NCBI GenBank assembly: GCA_011319805.1
Contig: SJRY01000327.1
Coordinates: 1-64,000 of the forward strand
Reading direction: 5' to 3'
Origin: Macrocybe gigantea
Taxonomy: Eukaryota; Basidiomycota; Agaricomycetes; Agaricales; Callistosporiaceae
Length of the DNA stretch: 64,000 nucleotides
Of the stretch, positions 22,421 through 35,010 are shown piece by piece (the stretch's first letter is position 1; each line of letters starts with the position of its first letter). The notes below the pieces were generated by a model. That model was not told where the DNA came from, did not search any database, and saw only the letters and a list, made by a program, of their open reading frames with translations. The position numbers were made by a program, and so were the translations under genes.

Positions 22421-25075
22421 ATGTTCAAAAGACTCTTCTATAGCAGCGGCCGTTCATATGTTTCCAACCTATCCAAAGTTGGTTCCAAGGTACAGGACAA
22501 TACCGAGCCTCGCGAACTTCCTGAATTCGACATAATCATCGTTGGAGGAGGTAAATGCCCAAGTGTCGAGTCTGGGATATATGTAGAGTGTTGACAAAAG
22601 AACACGCTGATAGGCACGGCAGGCTGTGTGCTAGCATCACGCCTTTCGGAGAATCCGTCCCTTCGCGTATTGATGCTGGAGTCTGGGGGTAGGTGCGTTG
22701 CAACGCCGTAGTCTTTCCACTGCGTATCTTCATTGACTCCCTGAACCGCTCAGCGGAACAAGTCTTATTCTCTCACGGATACCAGTCGCTTACCCATTGT
22801 TGTTTCATACGAAACATATTTATGAATTGTACACCGAACCGCAACCTTCTGCTGATGGAAAAAGCAAATATTGGCCTGGAGGTTCGTTTGGATTGCTGGA
22901 TTGCCGTATCGATCCACGCAAATATTAATCTTGCATTTAAAAGGCAGGATGCTGGGTGGATGTAGGTGGTTTGCATACATTGAAAAAGCTTCTTCATGAT
23001 AACCGAACCTAGGTTCCTCCGTCAATGCTCAAATGTATGGCTATGATGTGTGCACTCCGTACAGCTGATCATGTTTTGACTCTACTCAGGGCTCAGTATG
23101 GATCACCGAGCGATTTTGATGAATGGGCAAATATCATCGGAAATGACTCTTGGTCTTGGGAAAATTTCAAGACGTAGGTACCCTGGCACGACTGTGAACG
23201 AACAGTCCAGCACTGACTCGAATTAAGATATTTCCACAAATTTGAGAGCTATGTTTCGCACCCACAATACCCTCTAGCGAAAACCAGCTCGAAAGGCACA
23301 AATGGACCTATGCAGGTTGGATATTTCAACACAATGTCACAACCCTCGAAGGATTTCGTCGACGCCTGTGTAAAATTAGGCATTCCGCTCAACCAGGATT
23401 TCACATCATCCGAAGGGACCAGGGGTGTTCACAGAGTGCGTCACAGCCGAACTTTTGACATTCCGTTTACTCAAATCCCTTCTAGATCAGTACGTTTACC
23501 TGTCGATGGTCTATGGCACGTTTTGATCAATGCGATTCGACAAAAGTGACATATATGGATCCAGTCAGACAAAGAGTCTCGTCTGAATCTGCTTTTTTGA
23601 CGAAGGATGTCTTGGCCAGACCTAATCTCGTTGTCGCGATTCATGCACACGTCACACGGATACTCCTCAAAAAATTGGACGGCGGAGACATTCAAGCGAT
23701 CGGTGTAGAATTCGCCAGTTCAAAAAATGGTCCCCGATATCAGGCTCGAGCCAGAAAAGAAGTAATTCTATCGTGAGGACTGGCTGCTGCATTGAAAATG
23801 TTACCATGTTCATTTGTCCTTCAACGCAGTGCGGGCGCAACCCATACGCCTCAGGTATGGAATCGTCACCACATGTGTTCCGTACAAAAGACTTACTCAT
23901 GTATTACAGCTCCTCATGTTATCTGGAATCGGTCCTGCGGACAATCTGGCGGAACATAAAATCACTCTGGCGCACGAGTTGCCCGGCGTTGGATTAAATC
24001 TCATGGATCATCCAGTCGTGGACCTGTACTTCAAGGACAGATTCAATCGGTCTCCGAAGCACATCAAACCACAGTCACTGATCGAGGTATTGAAGCTTGG
24101 AGGCTCTGCGATTCAGTACATCATGACAGGCAAAGGAGCACTTGCAACCAATGTTTTGACCCTTCTTTCCTCTGCGATCCTGACATTGATGGTGATTTTA
24201 GATTGGAGAATCTGCTGCATTCATTCGTTCCGATGACCTATCGCTCTTCCCTGAGGTTGAATTTCCAGAGAAGCTTTGCGACAGCGCTTCTGGCTTGGAT
24301 GGCCCTGATTTAGAGATTTTCACCACTCCTCTGGCCTACAAGGCGAGTCCACCTCCTGATCTCGTGCATTATGGTGACCAGAATCTAGACGATCTGCAGA
24401 ACCATGGGGCATATATGTTCCCAATGCACACATTCAGCATACATGCAGTACTGTTAAGGTTCGTCTCCCTGGTTTTCGACCACGGTTGGCTCGTAATCAC
24501 GAGGATCAACAGGCCTCTTAGTCGCGGCAGTCTTCGTATAAAGTCGGCAGGCCCTTGGGAAAGTCCAATCATAGACCCAAAGTGAGTGCCTGTGGCTGTG
24601 TGATCCCCCTCAATTAGACAACTTTTCGAGATATCTCGACTCCCAAGAAGATGTCAAAAAGCTCGTTCGAGGTTTGAGGATGATCCTCAAGCTGACGCAG
24701 GTTGAGCCCTTGTCCTCCAATCTCGATCACTCAAACACAAACCCCGAGCTCGATCATGATTTACATTCCAAGTGTGACGAAGAGCTCGAGAAGACGGTCA
24801 GGCAGCGTGTGGAAACGCTCTATCACCCCTCAGGAACATGTCGCATGGCTCCGCTCACAGACGGTGGAGTGGTCGACGCTGGACTTTGTGTGTATGGCAT
24901 TAAAGGCCTGAGAGTGTGCGATGCATCTATTTTCCCCACTATCATTTCCGGCCACACGGTGAGAGTTTCTTGAAATACTGCCCTCCCCTTGCGACTTCAA
25001 CAATCTTTGCAGGCAGGCGCCGTGTTGGCCATCGCAGAAAAGCTTTCTGATGAAATCAAGTCATCGTACGCATAA
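22421..25075 (+). CDS. GMC (glucose-methanol-choline) family FAD oxidoreductase 1
   Basis: FAD-dependent alcohol oxidase or dehydrogenase of unknown substrate. The start at 22421 (MFKRLFYSSGRSYV) precedes the Rossmann FAD motif DIIIVGGG, spliced to TAGCVLASRLSENPSLR and LMLESGG. Later exons give KYWPGGRMLGGCSSVNAQM (the GMC signature 1 region), SPSDFDEWANIIGNDSWSW and AGAV with LMLSGIGPADNL (signature 2), then PGVGLNLMDHPVVDLYFKD. The C-terminus has the catalytic HPSGTCRM and ISGHT spliced to AGAVLAIAEKLSDE, stop at 25073-25075. The His of HPSG and the His of GHT are the expected active-site pair positions. About ten introns; a few internal exon edges are approximate. It is a close paralogue of GMC 2, which lies 2.5 kb away in the opposite orientation. 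Confidence 0.9.
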
Positions 25076-25275
25076 GCTAGATGAGTGAACCCAATAACGA
25101 GCTTAAGTTCTATACCCGAGCAATCAGTACAACAAGTTACGTTTGTGGTGCTATGAAATATCTTCGTTCCGATACCTAAATGACAAGCATGAGTTTCGTA
25201 GGGGAGTTCGTGATGTCTGAGAGCATGACAACTAAATTACATAGTATATATACCGGGTCGTAACAATCAATATGT

Positions 25276-27441
25276 TCAGTCAAAGTTGATGGGTTCAACC
25301 TTGCGAGGTGAAGGGATGGATGGGGCTGAGGGATTGGTTCTTTTCGTGGGGGTAGTCGGCCCAGCCGAGGAGTTTCCAGTCGAGCTGGCTTTGACGAGGG
25401 AATCTGGTGGCAGCCCGATCAGTCTCGAAACGGTATACGGAAGCTGATATCCCGATGAGGTAGCGTGCATAATATAACGCGCCAATTCCAGATGCAGAGT
25501 AGGGTAATACGTCGTGGACGCTTTACGAGAAATCTGATGCAAAACTGTCACCAGCCATATACACATCACAGACAAACTCCAAACACACCAGGATGATACG
25601 CTCGAAACCTGAAAGGAACAGGTCCGAATGGAATCGATATGCGGAGTGGTCGTGGTCTCTTGGCAAGTTGAGACATGCAGCGCATTTCGCGATTGCGTTG
25701 ATGAGCTTCAGATGCGTCGTCTGAAGGAAGAAACATGTGGGTAGCTCGCCGGTCACATGGACGTGACTTACAAAATAGCCCATAGCCTCGAATTCCACAC
25801 CCCCAGTCATTCCACCAGGGGCCCTAGGTTTTTCGACCTTCCTCTCGTCCGTCGCAGAAAGAATCCAGATGGTGTTATTTGGGTGACAGAACACCCAGAA
25901 ATAGTCTCTGCAGATATCGGAGAGTTCTTGCAGATATGTCTTGTAGATCCTAGGCAGGTGGAGCGATTCTATGAAAGCATGTGGAGAAATGGGTGCTCCT
26001 AGTGATTCCGACGGCGGTGGAGCTGGTGTAAGGAGTAATGCCCTGATGAGTGAGAAGAATGTTCTGTGGGGAGGGGGAAGCGTGATGACGTTGCAACTGG
26101 GAGAGACAGTGTCAGATTCCCATGCCTCGCGTCTCGCAGAAAGCCTTGCGCTTGGAGAGTTACCAGCGGATGGTAGGGAGCTCGGTGGGTATAGATCAAA
26201 GAGAATAAGGAGTAACTCCACAATAAGTTGACGAGTTGCTACTTCGCCAGGTTTCTTGTCGGAATAAAGCAAGGCGACTAGTTGTACGAATGGCGTCGGA
26301 CAAGAACTGCGGAGAGCGAAACACCCAATTCCCGAAGTGGAAAGTGCTTTAAAGCAGCGTAGCAGTTCGTGTAGGATCTGGTCGTCGTGCTGTTCTTCTC
26401 TGAAAGAATGCGAAGACTTCAGCATACCTAAAGTCCACGTCCCCATAGGCCAGCACTAACCTCCATTCAACTTCGAGTATTTCGTTCAGCCGAGTAAGCA
26501 GGGCAGAGTAGCCTCCCAATTTCAAGAAGTCTTGGGACCAACTACGAGAGCATTAATGCGACAGTCCAGTCGAAAATGATCCTAGGCATACCTAGCTGAT
26601 TCGTTCCGCAGCATTAATCTCAACTTCTTGACGTCTTCGACATCTAGCTGAGTGCTGGACGTGCTTGAAAGGATGCTGCAGAACTTGGTCGGCGAGATAT
26701 TTCTATTCAACGTCTTGTCCTTATTGACTTTGGTTGGAACAATATCTGACGTCAACGTAGACGGCAGATGAACGTTGCTTCGCGAGAAGATTCGTTGAGC
26801 ATCGAAAGACATTCCCTTTGTGTGTGCGCTCCCTTTGCGGGGACCAGGCGAACCAGTGATAGATGAAGGGTGATGCGCGGAGACCTGCCCTGTCGGGAAA
26901 GCCGAGAGCGGCGATTCCTCAATCGTGTAGTCTTGAGAGGAGCTCGGAGAGTTTACAACTTCTATGCTTCGCGCTCTTCGAACGCTAGGCCGCGCCCTGG
27001 TTGGTGTCGTAGGTCTCGGGTTAATAGAGAGTGCATAGGATGATTTGAGCATCGCCGCTTTTACAGTCGCGTCCATTCCAATGAGTTTCGCTCGAAGCGT
27101 GGAGGGTATTTGAAGATCGTCCTGTTGGAAACTGTAAAGGCCGGATGCGGGTCGATGCATTTAAAAAGGGCACTCGCCAGCAATTTGTCGAATGCGACGT
27201 TGGTATTTTGTCCTTCGGTGGGCTGATCCTTGTCCTCCAGGTACTTCTTTTCCGCATTTCGTCCTTTCTTGTCTCGCAACTGGGATTGATCCTTTGTCGT
27301 TCCGAACGGCGTCTTTGAGAGCTTTGCAGGGCCAGGGCCAGGCAAATTCTCTTTCGCATTTTCAACAGAGTCATGGAACATCGTAAGCATGGTAAAGTCA
27401 GAGGAAGAGATCCTCTTAGATGGGAGGATGCCCTTGAACAT
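25276..27441 (-). CDS. formin-like GBD/FH3 domain protein without FH1/FH2
   Basis: Armadillo-type protein related to the Rho-GTPase-binding, autoinhibitory half of diaphanous formins. The start chosen at 27441 (MFKGILPSKRISSSDF) is typical of the family; an in-frame ATG at 27531 would add 30 residues. After NVAFDKLL a GC-AG intron (27122-27177) joins to DDLQIPSTLRAKLIGMDATV and KAAMLKSS, the GBD core. Then come VEDVKKLRLMLRNESA, EEQHDDQILHELLRCFKALS, TSGIGCFALRSSCPTPFVQL and VELLLILFDLYPP, the FH3 repeats. The C-terminus (VTVLHQISRKASTTYYPTLH) ends at 25276 with no proline-rich FH1 or actin-binding FH2, and none lies nearby because a GMC gene follows. It probably binds a Rho-type GTPase or scaffolds polarity factors (inference). 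Confidence 0.85.
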
Positions 27442-27628
27442 GGCTGGTCCTTGTGAGGGACGAAAAGTTGAACTGCTTATCCAACTGTGTGGTCTGGATT
27501 CTGCATTTGAACCTTCACGCGACTGGGTCACATGATCGTACCTTCATCCACGTGCAAGGGTCCACATTTCTATATCTGTCTACACACAAACAATCCTGTA
27601 TTGTGATCAAGAACGACCATCTTTCCGT

Positions 27629-30360
27629 TTATTGTCCTTTCAGGACGTCGGCAAGCTTTTCTGCAATAGCATAACAAGCCCCAGCCTGCCGTAATATGAA
27701 TTTCCAATCGTACATGGCGCAACACAAGAGGCACGTACCGTGTGCCCAGATACAATTTCTGGAAAGATGGACGCATCACAGACCCGTAGGCCCTGAAGGC
27801 CATACACCTGCAGATCCGAATCAACTACACCGCCTTCCTGCAACGACGCCATGCGACAAGTGCTCGTCGGATGATAAACAGTCTCAACACGTTGCTTTAT
27901 GACGTTCAAGAGGTCCGTGTCGGACCCGAGATGCAGCTGGTGGTCAAGATCCTCCCTCAGGAAGTTTTGGTCTAAAAAAGACGCGAGCGGCTCCGTTTGT
28001 GCAATCTTGAGCAATAGGCGCACGCCTCTTAACAATTTTGCGGCGTCATCTGCGTTCTTGAGGTAGCTGAACATCGGAAACTGTCATTGCAAAAATTTGT
28101 GAGTAAGGAAGCTGATAGAGCGTACTTCGGATTAACAACGGGAAGGTCCCAAGGATCGGGAGATCTGAGCAACACCGATCCCATGCTCAATGGCCTAGAC
28201 AACTTGATGCTTCACATATAAGAAATGGGTAGAAATGCTGTATGCACCTTAACAAGTAGACATGCAACGCGTAAGTATGGACATCGAAACGCACTGCGCC
28301 ATGCTCCTGAGTGGAAATGAGCACGTCGCCTTGGGGTTTCCAGAGGGTCGACCTACCTTATAAGCCATCGGAGTGGTGAAGAACTCAAGATCTGGGCTAC
28401 CAGGCCCAGACGTGCTATCTGGCAACATAGCAGGGAAAGCATCCCTAGCGAAGAGCGTGGGATCATCCGAACGTATGAATGCCGCCGACTCCCCAAACTG
28501 AGGGTAAAAATGGAGTCAGACGTCGCACTGTCCGTTTGGTTGATGGACGTACGTTGGTCGCCAGAGGTCCGCCAGTGCCCAGAACGAAATAGCGGGCGAA
28601 GGCTGAGAGCAACTTAAGAGCATCCCAAACGGTGGTGGGAGCGAAGTATTTAGAAGAATTGTTCCGCTTGTCTTTGAAGTAGAGATCGACAACTGGGTGA
28701 TCCACTAGATGGGATCCTACCCCTGGCAAATCAAGTACCACAGGGATATTGTGTTGTTTAAGTTGATCCGCTGGTCCTATGCCAGATAGCATCAAGATCT
28801 GGAGGTTGGCATAATCTGTTAAGTCTAGGCCAATTTCAGCGAAATCATAGTTTACCTGGGGAGATTGGACAGCACCAGCACTAATCATTCATCAACATCG
28901 ATATAACGTCAACAACGAAATGCACATACCACACTACGACATCCCTTCTCACGCCGGCGACGTATCGAAGTCCTGTTGGATGGCGAGAAAATTCAACTCC
29001 TGTGGTTCGGAGCTTGCCGTCCACGGTTTCAGTGAGGATTCGTGTGACATGGGCATTAATCGCCACAGTGAGATTTGGACGACACAATACATCCTCAGTC
29101 AGGTAGGCCGATTCGGAAGAAACTCGCCGAAACTTTTCATCTATATATGTCACTGCCTTTCTTGAGCAAGAAAGACATCCTTAAGAGCGTAAAGAACCCA
29201 CTTATCTGGTCATGAGGTCGACTTCAGTTTGTCAGGATGCAGGAATACTGTGAGGCTCACCCTGCTTGTCCCGAGGGTCCCGGATGGGTGGTTGAAATCC
29301 GGTGTGAACGGAATCCCCACATTCACACATGCCTTGATGAATGCCTTTGATGGCTCCGTAACAAAGTTGTGGTATCCTACGCGCACTGGACCATCTGATC
29401 CTCTGGTAGAAGCGTCTACAAATGGATAATTCGAGTGGGGTTGATAACGCTCAAATTTGACGAAATAACTGCGCCATTCAATATTTTGTGGGGAAAGATT
29501 TTGGTAAATTTTAGTCTTACCGTCGGAAATGTTTCCAGGACCAGGAGTTGTCTCCTATTATTTTGGCCCACTCGTCAAAATCCTGCGGCGCACCATACTG
29601 AGCCCTGAAGAAGCATAAAAAAGAGTGCAAAAATATTGATGGCAGCCACCCCACATTTGAGCATTTATTGAAGAGCCTAGCGTAAATTCATGGGTGCAAT
29701 GCGAGTTTTGCAGCGGAACGAAGACGTACATCCGCCCAGTAACCTGCCTGAAAAGAGTAAGACTAACATAGGGTACGTACATCAAGTTGAGCTCGGGTAC
29801 CTCGAGGCCAATAATGTCTCTTGTGGCCAGCATGTACTTGAGGCTGCGTACGAAGTTGATGGACATGCCTAGTTCTGAACAGACGGGCGAAAAGGGACGG
29901 CGTACGGCTCAATACGAGAGACGCCCCGCTGCGCAGAGTAACAACCACCTTTAGCACTTAGCACCGATGATGGTTGGCAGGCCGACCTTCCACCTGCCTC
30001 CAATAACAGAACACGAAGGTTATGGTCCTCACTCAACCTTGACGCCAGTGCACATCCTGAAGTCCCTGCAATGCAATGTTGAACACTGATAGAAAATATG
30101 GCTAGGACAGAATGCGGCATACCACCACCGATCACGATGAAGTCATATTCATGGGCAGAGTAGCCCGTCGCGCCGGCGAGAGTGCCAACGTTGGACAGAT
30201 CCGAGATATAACCGGAAGGACGAGAGAAGCGATGCCGAAGGACTAAGGCCAGTGCATAAACTGCACCTGCACTGAGGGCAGCAAGTACATGTGAAGAATA
30301 GGTGAGTTTGAGGCTCCTCAGGAGCGAGATGAGAACAGCAAGAAAGTTGGACGAGGCCAT
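27629..30360 (-). CDS. GMC family FAD oxidoreductase 2, membrane-anchored
   Basis: Paralogue of GMC 1. The start at 30360 (MASSNFLAVLISLLRS) leads into a hydrophobic segment (VLAALSAGAVYALALVL) that may anchor or target it. The FAD motif DFIVIGGG is spliced to TSGCALASRLSEDHNLR and LLLEAGG. Later motifs are MLSGIGPADQLKQH, PGVGSHLVDHPVVDLYFKD, the catalytic HPTSTCRM (GMC 1 has HPSGTCRM) and IVSGHT spliced to AGACYAIAEKLADVLKGQ, stop at 27629. Shared wording such as DHPVVDLYFKD and LQVYGLQGLRVCDASIFP shows a recent common origin with GMC 1. The N-terminal membrane segment is not seen in GMC 1. Several exon edges in the first third are approximate. Its start faces the RhoGAP start 293 bases away. 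Confidence 0.88.
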
Positions 30361-30653
30361 GAATAGACTGCGGGGAGGCTGAGAGGAGCAGTGGCTGTGC
30401 TAGTGACTGTGGGTGCCTGACCAGTAAAAGAGGCTCGAGCACCAAATTCGCAGCTTTCCTTCATCTTTCCCTCGACCACAGTCCTCATTTCAGTCTATTT
30501 CCATCTCGTTTACTCGTACGATCATTTCTCTGCAAAGATCGTCGCTTTCATCCACTCGCATCATACTCCGAGCCGCCACCTGCCTCTGTGCACCTGCTCT
30601 GATCATTCGGACTTGTGTGATTCCAATCCCGTCTGCACTTGGCACCCGCGAAC

Positions 30654-32295
30654 ATGGACAGTGGGTATAATCCACCATCCAAGGCAAACCTTAAGGCATG
30701 GTGGAACCACTTCACTTTTGCCCAAAAGGTAAAAAAGGATAGCGAGTTCCGGAGAACCGGTGAGCTCGATGCCATCTACGCAATTGACGCCTGACAGTGA
30801 ACGCCATCGCAGACGATACCCCACACACTGTCTTTGGAAAGCCTCTGAGGGAGAGTCTCAAGTATGCCAGCGTACAAATCTCGACAGCAAATGCCAATGG
30901 CGAACTCTATGTTTGGGGCTACATTCCCGTCGTCGTTGCGAAGTGGTATGCAAGCCTTACACGATCTTATTCCACATCCACTCAATGACGTCAATATCAA
31001 TAATATAGCGGTCTATACCTGAAGGAGAACGGTGAACTTTAATTCCACAACCAACGGCCACATTCTTATATCCACCCGTGCAGCCACAGAAGTTCCAGGA
31101 ACTTTCCGCGTGAATGGGTCCAATAAAAGAATGCGAGAACTGCAGGCTGCCTTTGAGACACCTCCACGGGTGCATCTCCAGTCTGACTGTCCTGTCTTTA
31201 TTTCCGCTGATATCCTTATTCCAGTACGGCAAGGATCTAAACTGGAAACAGGAAACGTACACGACGCACGATGTGGCGAGCGTTTTCCGGAGATATCTCA
31301 CACAGATGCCTGTAAGCACCCTTTCATTGCACTATGACCATCCGCTTCATGATGTTCGATGCAAGGAACCTGTCATACCTCATGATATGTACCACCACGT
31401 AAGTTCTATCATTTATCACTTGCATGATTCTGATACTCAATACCCAGTTCCGTGATGCATTGGGTGAGGTCCGATTGGCCCGCTTTGGTGCCCTGCTGAA
31501 ACGAAAGTTTTCTCCAGCGAGGCACCCGTACAGCCAGGATGAAATAATCTCAACATACAAACGACTAATCCGCCAAATGCCACGCCCTAATCAATACCTC
31601 TTATTATATGTTTTAGATCTTCTGTCTGTCTTCGCCAGGAAATCGGATAAAAATCTTATGACTGCTACAAGTTTGTGCTGCCATTGTCTGACCACAGCGC
31701 TGAGCTGACCTACTCGCATAACAGATCTCGCTGTCATATTCCGGCCAGGCCTTATTTCTCACCCTAATCATGAAATGTCACCAGGCGAACATGCCCTAAG
31801 TCAGAGGGTGCTGGAATTCCTGATTGAACATCAGGATTGGTTCATGCTTGACATCCCTCCTCTACCGGCGGGAAGCACGATTAAAGATATTGACGATACA
31901 CATGTTCCCAGCTCAGACGAAGAACATTCACAACTCGGCGGAGGATGGAATCTTGTCGACAGAGAGAAGCCAAGATTGCCGCGCCGAAGGACAACTCTTG
32001 ACAGAAATGGTACGTGTTTCACGTTGCGGACGTTCGATATGCAGTGCTCACAGGATTCTGTGAAGGTCACACTCCTCGGGGCACCTCAGGTGACGGGCCG
32101 ATGTCGCCCATTGCGGAGATCCCTCGGGCGGTTGGCATCGGAGTGACACGTAGTCGAACGTTGCCAAGTCACAGAAAAGGTATGACCACCAACGATGGGA
32201 TTGGTACTACAGAACGTGGCCGGGTGCTGCGGAAGCAGAAACGGTCGTCGTCTCAGGGCAGAAAGAGTGGTGTGTTCGATACACCAAAGGGCTAG
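30654..32295 (+). CDS. SAC7: Sac7-type Rho GTPase-activating protein
   Basis: Turns off Rho GTPases (Rho1 in the yeast homologue), and so acts in cell-wall integrity and actin polarity. The start at 30654 reads MDSGYNPPSKANLKAWWNHF, FAQKVKKDSEFRRT, then VFGKPLRESLKYASVQI, the lead-in typical of Sac7/Bag7. The RhoGAP domain follows across small introns: WGYIPVVVAKCGLYLKENAT, EVPGTFRVNGSNKRMRELQ with the arginine finger in TFR, SVFRRYLTQMPEPVIPHDMY, YKRLIRQMPRPNQYLLLYVL and NLAVIFRPGLISHPNHEM. A Ser/Arg-rich tail (MSPIAEIPRAVGIGV, RKQKRSSSQGRKSG) ends at 32295. All junctions checked keep frame. The neighbouring formin-like GBD protein is another Rho-pathway component. Gene symbol is by family, not proven orthology. 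Confidence 0.92.
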
Positions 32296-32472
32296 CCAAC
32301 GACTGGGCGTATATCCGGCTGTGATACCCTATTACCCGTCTAGTGTAACTGCATACTAATTATAGAGCCACGAACATGTTCATGTATATTTACAGGCGTC
32401 TGTGTCCTCGTGCCCTGTTCATAGCTCTGTTGATTCCATACCTTCATCCCGAGCTGTAGAATTCTTTCAACG

Positions 32473-34682
32473 ATGCCTTATTCCCCTTACCGGGACGAGC
32501 CGTCTCATTCGACTACGGACCTTTACAACTATTACGATAATGCCGGGGTAAGCTCCGCAGGGCATCGCTCCCCGACAGTCACTTATTTGACGAGGCTGTG
32601 ACCAGCCGAGCCATTCTGCGGCACAAGACATTCCGCTGCCCGCGCAAGCACGGTATGACAGTAACCTTGCAACCCGACAGCCCATGTATACCCAAGCTGC
32701 AACGCACTCAGTGGACGATATGAATGCGACAAGTGCCCCATACGACTCTAGTCGATGGCTAGGAGCAAGCAAGTCCGGTAGCCAACGCTCAAAGTGGATT
32801 GTGCGTTCCCCCTGTTCAGCAGCACCCGTATTGCTTCTTACGTGAGCTCGACCATCTCCAGGTCATTGGGTCCATCATCGCTCTGGTTGCGATTATAGGC
32901 ATCGGTGTTGGTGTCGGCGTCGCAGTCTCGAAGAATAATTCAAAATCATCGACCAAGACGAACACTGGATCAGGATCATCGCCCGTTCATCAATCGGATC
33001 CGAATGACCCAAGCACCTTCGTAAAGGATTCAAGACTGCATAGGTCATTTTACGGTCTCGCGTACACGCCCCAGGGTTCCCAACTCCCAGAGTGCGGAAA
33101 CGACCTCGGTAAATCTCTTGCTTGGACTGGGACTCCCGGATGCTGACGCGATTGAGAACATAAGGCACCGTCATCAGGGACATCCAGGTATTGTAGACTT
33201 TGCAACCGAGATTAGTTTGTCCAGTCTGCTCAATGCAAGGCCAGTTGATATCACAGCTCACGACTGTACGCCATTTTCAAGCGCCTTTCATCTTACCATC
33301 TCTTATCCTGCCTTAGCGCATCCGGTTATATGGAGCGGATTGTAATCAGACGGCATTGGTCGTGAGTCTCGTCGCATTTTGTCTTCTGTCGTCCGACCGA
33401 CGACCCTTGCTACAGTTAGAGGCCATAAAGCAGACTAAAGTCAATTTGACGGTTTGGCTGGGTAACTATGCCATTGCCACAGATAACGGTGCTGCGTACC
33501 AACGGCAGCGCGATGTAATCAAGGCCGCCATCCAGACTTACGGCACTGACCACATCGGGGGCATCACTGTCGGAAATGAGTTCATGTTGAAGTACGACCC
33601 AGCTGTGCTCCTTTCCTGACCATTCTTGTACTCACTTCTTGTGCTTCCTCGCAGTTATCTCAATGCAAATCAAGCGACGGATGCAAACAGTGACATAGGA
33701 AATACTGGGGCTGCAATACTAATAGCGAATATTAAGGATACGCGAGATATGCTGACCGGTCTAAATCTCAATAAAAACCTCCCCGTCGGCACAGCGGATG
33801 CTGGCAGCTATTTCAACAACCAGATCTTGCAGGCAGTCGACTACGGTGTATGGCTTCTTCTCTTCCGCTCAGAGTATTGTGCTTGATGATTTCTACAGAT
33901 GGCGAACGTACACCCCTGGTTTGCGAATGTCAGCGCCGAGGACGCCGCCAGCTGGACTGCGCAATTTTTCCAAACAACCGATGTCGATGTCGCTAACGCT
34001 CTTCCGAACAAACCAACAATGTACATTGCCGAGACCGGTATGTAGCGATTTCTCAAGTGCTAAAACCGCATCTTCGACCCTTTTCCGTGCTAGGCTGGCC
34101 AACGGTATGTCGTTGATGAAGATCGCCGTTGCTTACAGTGCCGCTAACTCGTCGGGCAGAAATCCTCTGATGCTGGCAATGCAAACAATGGGCCATCGAC
34201 AGCTTCGGAGTCTAACCTTCAGGTTTCTGTCCTTGACCTCAGTGTCAACTAGTTGATGAACGATTTATCTGCTAGAAATTTCTAAATACCTTTGTCTGTC
34301 AAGCCAACACTAACAGTACTGGTTACTTTTTCTTCGAGGTGCGCTTCTAAGCACATCATGAATTGTTCCGAAACCTTTTGCTCACGGTCTCTGGTCAACC
34401 AGGTCTTTGATGAACCATGGAAGGTGGGATTGCCAACGAAAGTCACTTTCATACTTTTGCTGACTGCGCCCCGAAGGATGCGCAATTTGGCGGTGTGGAG
34501 GTAATTCAACATACATAGAAACGCAGCTTCGCATTATTGACACAGACGTATCTAGGGCTGGTGGGCCTGTTCACTTCGAAGTATGTTGTCATGTCTTGTT
34601 TCAACATGACGCCCAGTGACATGGGTAACACTGTAGCGCCAGCCTCAAGAACATCAATATTCCTGACTGTCAATCACCTTAA
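32473..34682 (+). CDS. GH17 beta-1,3-glucanase, type II membrane protein
   Basis: Glucan endo-1,3-beta-glucosidase acting on the fungal wall. The start at 32473 (MPYSPYRDEPSHSTTDLY) gives a cytoplasmic leader, then a membrane anchor (VIGSIIALVAIIGIGVGVGV) with no cleavable signal. The catalytic domain reads SFYGLAYTPQG, VIRDIQLISQLTTRIRLYG, ADCNQTAL, KVNLTVWLGNY, GGITVGNEFM (acid/base Glu in GNE), GTADAGSY, NVHPWFANVSAEDAA, YIAETGWPT (nucleophile Glu) and FFFEVFDEPWK. The end, NIPDCQSP, stops at 34680-34682. The last exons are tiny and need four introns between 34100 and 34640. One G is missing in the run 34563-34565 if GWWGLFTS is to be read. Both catalytic glutamates are present, so the enzyme is likely active. 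Possibly co-regulated with wall growth, given the RhoGAP next door (inference). Confidence 0.9.
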
Positions 34683-34838
34683 ATGCTAACGAACCTGAAT
34701 GACCTATGCAATGTAGGACACGATTAGCGACTTGGACGCTATTTAGCTGTGATGGTCATTACGTTCCGTTCTATATATTGGACACTATGTTACTATCTGC
34801 GGACTGCGTTGCTAGAATTATCCAACGACATTTGACAC

Positions 34839-34845
34839 AAAAAAA
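34839..34845 (-). terminator. RNA polymerase III terminator of tRNA-Gly copy 1
   Basis: A run of seven T on the minus strand begins two bases after the mature 3' end, as expected for Pol III termination. Confidence 0.75.
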
Positions 34846-34847
34846 CT

Positions 34848-34917
34848 GCATTGACCGGGAGTCGAACCCGGGGCTAGGCCATGGGAAGACCCAATGTTAC
34901 CGTTACACCATCAATGC
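34848..34917 (-). tRNA. tRNA-Gly (CCC), copy 1
   Basis: The 70 bases on the minus strand fold as a full cloverleaf: acceptor GCATTGA pairs with TCAATGC, anticodon stem GGGTC/GGCCT, loop TTCCCAT with anticodon CCC, T-arm CCGGG-TTCGACT-CCCGG. There is no intron and no encoded CCA. The D-stem has three pairs. It differs from copy 2 by one D-loop and one variable-loop base. Confidence 0.93.
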
Positions 34918-34993
34918 AATGCTTTGCAAATTGCTAAAGATAATCTACAATCAGAGATGGGGACGAGATAAAAAAAAAAAAGCGGAATGGAAC

Positions 34994-34999
34994 AAAAAA
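34994..34999 (-). terminator. RNA polymerase III terminator of tRNA-Gly copy 2
   Basis: A run of six T on the minus strand lies 11 bases past the mature 3' end. Confidence 0.65.
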
Positions 35000-35010
35000 T
35001 CGTTCTTATT

